In this document: positions 59,243-64,000 of the stretch, one piece after another | Layout of the letters: every line of letters starts with the position of its first letter | Numbering within the stretch: the stretch's first letter is position 1 | Assembly (NCBI GenBank): GCA_025201365.1 | Contig: JAIXMF010000007.1 | Span: forward strand, 868,001 to 932,000 | Length of the DNA: 64,000 nucleotides | Reading direction: 5' to 3' | Source: Syncephalis plumigaleata | Lineage: Eukaryota; Zoopagomycota; Zoopagomycetes; Zoopagales; Piptocephalidaceae | The notes under the pieces: generated by a model | Database searches by the model: none | What the model was told of the DNA's origin: nothing | What the model saw: only the letters and a program-made list of their open reading frames with translations | Translations under genes and position numbers: made by a program

Positions 59243-62042
59243 TCATGATTCCGACTTTGTTGATAGAATAGGTGGAAGATTACCACTCATCATGGATGCT
59301 GACGTAGTTGTTGCCGATGTTGTTGTTGATGATGATGATGTTGCCGTAGTATGCGGTACTGCATCTAATTCAGGGAATGGAAGAGATGGTGTAGGTGGAT
59401 GTATGAGATCCTCATCAATATTCGTTGGTTCATCTTCTAGTAATTTAGCAATTTTAGCATCTGATAATGAAGCTAATAGTCTTGATGATGATGATGATGC
59501 GTGAGCAGTATCAGAGGATACGTCATTCATATCAGTCTCTGATTTAATATTTTCATCATGCTTATTTACATCGATTGAATCGATTCGTGTGCGTAATCGT
59601 TTGTTTTCATGGAAGAGTGCGCGTGCCAACTCTTGCAACTCTTTAACCTGAGAACGACGATCAAACAAGCGTTGTTGTGCCGAGGATAGAACACGCGCCT
59701 TGTATTCCAACTCTTTCATGTAGCGTTCCTTCCGTTGACGGAATGCTCGTTGTGCAGCACGATTCTGAGCAGCACGTCGTGCTGATGCTGAGTTAGTGGG
59801 TGTACCCGCATTATTAGGCGGCAGGAGCGAGCCTGACTGTGACGGTGTCAATGGCTGATAACCAGTGGGTCTACTACTCGATGAGAATGGCATTGTCGAG
59901 GAGGAAAGAGATGTGCCACCTGGTGCCATCATACGATGATACGCTGAAGGATCACGACCGTACATTCTACCGGGATCATCCGAGTGTTGACCGTGTCCCC
60001 CTCCCACGAGTGGAATAGGACGTGGTGACACGGCAGGCATCATGCCACCATTCATTGCCATATCATTGGATGGTCCACTACCACCATTACTACTATTAGT
60101 AGTCGAGATGAGCATGGAAGCAGGACGTTTACTTGGTATCATACTAGATCCAACATTATTGCCCATAGAAGGTGAGTGTCGCATCGATAATGGTGGTGGT
60201 GGTGGTGATGATGGTGATGATGGCTTGCCACCAAATGAAACGGTACGTGGTCGACGTGCCATATGATGTGGAGATTGATGTTGCTGTTGCTGTTGTTCCT
60301 CCACTCGGAATGTCGTTGCATATGTGGCAGGCGCTTGTAATGAATGATGACCCATTTCATTATTAGGTCTATCGGATGGCATGCCTCCTGCATGATTTGT
60401 ACCATCTATAATCATAGTAATAATAATAATCAAGATTAATCAATGTAATTAGGTAATAGAATGGCTTTGATTTGTTTTGATTTGTTTTCCTTAAATAAAG
60501 TGATATTTACTATTGTTTGTTTGTTTGATACTTACATGGCGGTGGTGGTGGTATAGGATTTGAATGATTATATGATTCTGAACCGAGAGATCGTGCCACA
60601 TTCGATGGTGCTAATGCTGCTGCTGATGAAGGTGGTGGCGGTGGTGGTGGTGCACCACTAGTAACAGCAGGTTCATGTGAATGTACAGATCCATAATGTG
60701 AATAGTTGGACCTTGTATTGTTTGGTGGCATGTCCAAAGGCGATCTTGCAGCTGGATAGGAGGAACGATGATGATGATGATGATGGTGCGGTGGTGGTGG
60801 TGGTCCTGGTGGTGGTGCTGCATACGCGCTTTGTTGCATGTATGCATTCTGATATCGACGATCATGATGATCACGGTAGTATCCTGGTTGTTGTTGTTGC
60901 TGTTGCTGTTGTTGTTCCTGTATACCTGCCATTGGTGGAGAGGATGCATAAGATGCATGCGATGGTGTAGGTTGTGGTAGTGCTCCTGGTGCTCCTGGTG
61001 GTGGTGGTGGTGGTAGTGCCGATCCACTGGCATAAGGAGAGCGTTGTGAATAGTAATTATTATTACCATTATTACTGTTATTGTTGTTGTTGTTATTATT
61101 AGGGGTAGCAGTATTGTGCAAGTTGCGTACATGTAGATTTGATCCATATGCATGTTCGCGCGAATCGGATGTCATCATTTGTTCACCTGATGTTATCGAT
61201 GAGAGGTGTTGCTCGTAGGATGCAGTAAATGAAGATCGACGTGCAGTTGCTGCATCTCTAGACATTGATGAATGATGACTGTTGCCATTATCACTATTGC
61301 CATTATTGCCATTATTGTGAGTTACCATCATTGTAGTATTACCACTATGAGTGGGTTCCATTGGCATGGCATTACTACTAGATGGTGATCGATTTTGTTC
61401 TCTACCATATGGATCAGTATACCCTGATAGACTAGAGTGACGATGATGTTGATGATGCTGATGTTGTTGTTGTTGACTATGATTGATAGATTCATTGGTT
61501 GACATCCATGCCTGTTTAACTGCTGATGATGATGATTCGTTGTTGTGGTTGTGATTGGTAACCCGCACTTTCTGTAGATGCAATGTTTACTGGTGCAGTT
61601 GACGTATTACGAGATTGATACCATCGTTCATCATTCTCATAATTAAGATTGCTATTGCTACGTGCACGCGTAGAATGTGATAATGTGCCATTGTCAGTAG
61701 CAGATGAGACACTTGGAGCGTCAGAATGCCCCGATAACATCATTGAGGTTCGTAGGATGGATAACTATGTCCTGGAGGGCTAGGATGATGATAGTGTTGT
61801 TGTGGTGCTTGTGATAATGGCGGCGATAAACAAGGTACACCTGCTGAAATATCTCTAAACTCGTCACCTGATTTGATCGATGTTGGTGGCGATAATCGTG
61901 GTTGCGGATCTACTCCTAAAGTGTGTAATGGGTGCTGTTGACTCGCTGCTGCCAGTGGGTTGCTATGACCGGAGTTGTTTAACGCCGTCTGCTGAACGGA
62001 AGATACAGCTGGCGTGTCGGTATGCTTGCAGGGTGATACCAT
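59243..62042 (-). CDS. bZIP transcription factor of the Pap1/Yap class
   Basis: Basic region ARRAAQNRAAQRAFRQRKER holds the NxxAQxxFR signature of fungal Pap1/Yap factors, which recognise TTACTAA-type sites and often serve oxidative or metal stress. A leucine-zipper coiled coil follows (about 59720-59580, with heptad positions occupied by L, A, Q and L). The ~700 residues before it are low complexity: Gln, Asn, His and Pro runs including HHHHHHH, ten Gln and PPPPPPP. I see no Cys-rich domain of the Yap1 type in the C-terminus. An intron at about 60424-60533 (GTAAGT donor) joins PPPPPY to GTNHAGG. The frame slips near 61742 (one missing base) and about 61590 (two missing or one extra). ATG 62042 is the first in-frame Met; an upstream exon is possible. 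Confidence 0.85.
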
Positions 62043-64000
62043 GACCAAGGGGCACGATTGGCCTTTGGATAAAAAGTAACACCGAGAGTAGAACGGTAAT
62101 TACAAATAGTAATTACTATGGTGCACCTAAACTAAAGAAAGTGCAAACAGGTAAAGTAGCGTCGCTTAGTTAACAAGAGTAGATCACGTGAGGATGACGA
62201 TAATGATGATGAATTGATAATGATAATGATGATGTCGAGGATGATGGCGTACAATAAAAAAAGGTAGATGAACAATTCAAGAATAAGAGTGATGTGGTGA
62301 TGGTGTCAATGTAGTAAGAAGAAAAAAGGGATGAACCTACAGACTACACACCCAAATACGCACACAAAATATGGTGTTTCTAGACGCTGTTATCACTAAT
62401 TCTACTACTACTACTACTAATACTAATAATAATAATAACTGCTATGCAACAAAAGCTATCAATGATTACAAGTGAGAATGAAGCATAAAAATAGAATGAC
62501 CACAGTTAGACAATCAAGCAATGGTCATGAACGAATAAGAAATCGCCAAGCAGATAACAGGGGAACAGGAGAACAAGAGACCAAGAACTGCCGACAGAGA
62601 AAAGAAAAAAGACAGAGTGAAAGAGCAGAAGAGACAGAGACAGAGACAGAAAGAGACAGAGAGATAGCAGGATGTACAAGTAAACAAGACTGATATAGAC
62701 TGATAAACAGACAACAGTAGAGACAAACAGACAGTAGATGAACAGATACAGCGATGATAGCCAGGTAGGGAAAAGCAAGTGGATGAATGTGTGTGGCACC
62801 AATCAGTGCAGATGATTATGTATTGTTTTTTTACACAAGCAGCCCTAAGTGGTAGTGTAATGGAACAGAGATTATTTCAAAGCTTCTGTGTTGAACGATG
62901 ACGAAATCGGTTCACAATACAAAATGGAAAAACAGGGGAAAACGTAACCAGTCAAAGACTGCAGACGCCGACAAGCGCAAAGAAGGAAAGAGAAAGAGAA
63001 AGACTAACTGACTGATTGATTGATTGACTGTAGCTAGTGGCGACAATCATTCATCGTACAATTAAGTAACAAAAAGAGTGTGTCAGCGTTGAGTATGAAT
63101 GAGTAAGTGTACGTCGTCGTGTTGCTATTACTGTTGTACGTCGTGTTATAGGTGAACAATCACATTGATAGTACTGTCGAGAAAAGGCCAGCATCAATCA
63201 ACTAGACGACGTTGTCCACATTCAATGGGGGTGACAATCGAAATGAAAAAAGAAGCACAAGCTTATCCATCATGAGATGACATGAATAATAGTCATCGTC
63301 AATATTCGTAGATATAAACAAGTAAACGAATATGCATGCACGGCAATAGGATGGAGATGATATGCAATAGAGAATTATAATCTTACTGCCACTCCCTCTC
63401 CTGTAATGATTATTGTTATGATTATTCCTATTGTTGTTATCCTACTTACAACACGATTACTACTGTTACTTCATAGTTGTTCTGCTATTATCATGGATTT
63501 GGTGTATGTAGTACGCCATTTGATACAACTAAAGTAAGGCATGGCGTGCATAGTGTAGTTAGAGGGAGGAAGAGAGAGAGGGAGAGAGACACTGCAAGCA
63601 AGGATGACAAACCCATCTGGATGTGCTTAGCTTAGTGACTCGAATGATTGTCTCGAGTTCATGTACGCACGATAATAGGAGTAAAGCGAGGGTGGATAAA
63701 AGATAGTCCACGCGTACATACACATATACACGCGTATATACAGCAAGTGACATTATTCCACTGTTACCACTGCATACAAACAAGGGGATTTCATTTAGTA
63801 GAAAAGGGAATACTAGTAATAATAATAATGATAGTAAAGATATACAAGCAATGTATGATGATTTTACAACATGATTATAATGGATATTACCATTGTCATC
63901 ATCATTTATCAATAATGACATTATCATGATAGTGATAGTAATTATGGATATTACTGTGACAACTGTGTTCCTTCCTCACAAGCAACATTTGTAATTATAG
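62043..64000. other. Upstream region of the bZIP gene to window end
   Basis: 1.96 kb with GATAATGATGATG repeats (62200-62235), a CTA repeat (62399-62420), a very long GA/CAGAGA-rich purine tract (62570-62665), a GATTGATTGATTG run (63015-63030) and GGAGAGAGA at 63566-63590. I see no gene. It may be a long promoter and leader for the bZIP gene. Confidence 0.5.

Noticed and set aside
60139-61153. His-, Ile- or Val-rich frames overlapping the bZIP gene
   Set aside because: They are the other frames of CAT/CAC/CAA triplet runs in the bZIP N-terminus.
1-62042. Programmed frameshifting as reason for the many slips
   Set aside because: The slips share no motif, do not sit at stop codons, and fall in unrelated genes including low-complexity tails. 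Their common feature is one missing base, which fits deletion errors better.
62506-62802. Leu/Ser-rich minus-strand frame near the right end
   Set aside because: Translation of a long purine-rich (plus strand) repeat tract; composition only.

Overview
The window is nuclear DNA of a eukaryote with short spliceosomal introns (roughly 45-110 nt, GTAAGT/GTATGT donors, CTAAC/CTAAT-like branch points, two clear GC-AG introns), the standard code, AT-rich spacers and many trinucleotide microsatellites. The gene set (Pap1/Yap-type bZIP, Pho80-like cyclin, SWT1, MED10, transaldolase, ornithine decarboxylase, PIG-A) reads as fungal. A full phenylalanine hydroxylase, a Tudor-SN protein, a TXNDC17-type thioredoxin, a TMEM234-like protein and a CKAP2-like microtubule protein, which familiar yeasts and moulds lack, point to an early-diverging (zygomycete-grade) fungus. 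The lineage is an inference, not shown. No rRNA, tRNA, CRISPR array, transposon or virus-like element was recognised.

Layout: 1-2234 rhomboid protease (-, runs off the left edge); 3905-5523 two-pass membrane protein with a PPxY tail; 5941-8478 SWT1 PIN endonuclease; 8715-9675 MED10; 10120-11527 Gfo/Idh/MocA dehydrogenase; 12838-13215 possible coding remnant; 13675-15600 lipase resembling bacterial family I.5; 16574-18806 ornithine decarboxylase; 19003-20583 and 20953-22593 two tandem F-box genes, the second with an in-frame stop; 23110-26534 Tudor-SN; 26710-27242 TMEM234-like (-), divergent from transaldolase at 27457-28908; 30148-31175 GPI-anchored surface protein of unknown family; 33414-34702 protein with two tandem truncated-haemoglobin domains; 35189-35832 TXNDC17; 36324-38986 CKAP2-like protein; 39501-41358 cyclin (-); 43020-44095 DUF4112 protein; 45377-46815 second lipase-like hydrolase; 48174-50094 phenylalanine hydroxylase; 50751-53228 protein kinase (-); 56313-58549 PIG-A; 59243-62042 bZIP factor (-).

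The genes are independent housekeeping and regulatory loci rather than a cluster. Links of function are loose: PIG-A starts the GPI anchors that the 30-kb surface protein would need, ODC and the bZIP factor belong to growth and stress control, and the cyclin, CKAP2-like protein and kinase suggest cell-cycle roles.

The strongest global signal is technical or evolutionary: about thirty places in some seventeen otherwise well-conserved genes where the reading frame slips, nearly always as if exactly one base were missing, often in a short homopolymer. Essential genes such as transaldolase and SND1 are affected, so uncorrected single-base deletions in the assembly are the most likely reason. The most interesting biology is the double-domain truncated haemoglobin, whose two domains both keep the proximal His and carry Phe at the apparent B10 position.
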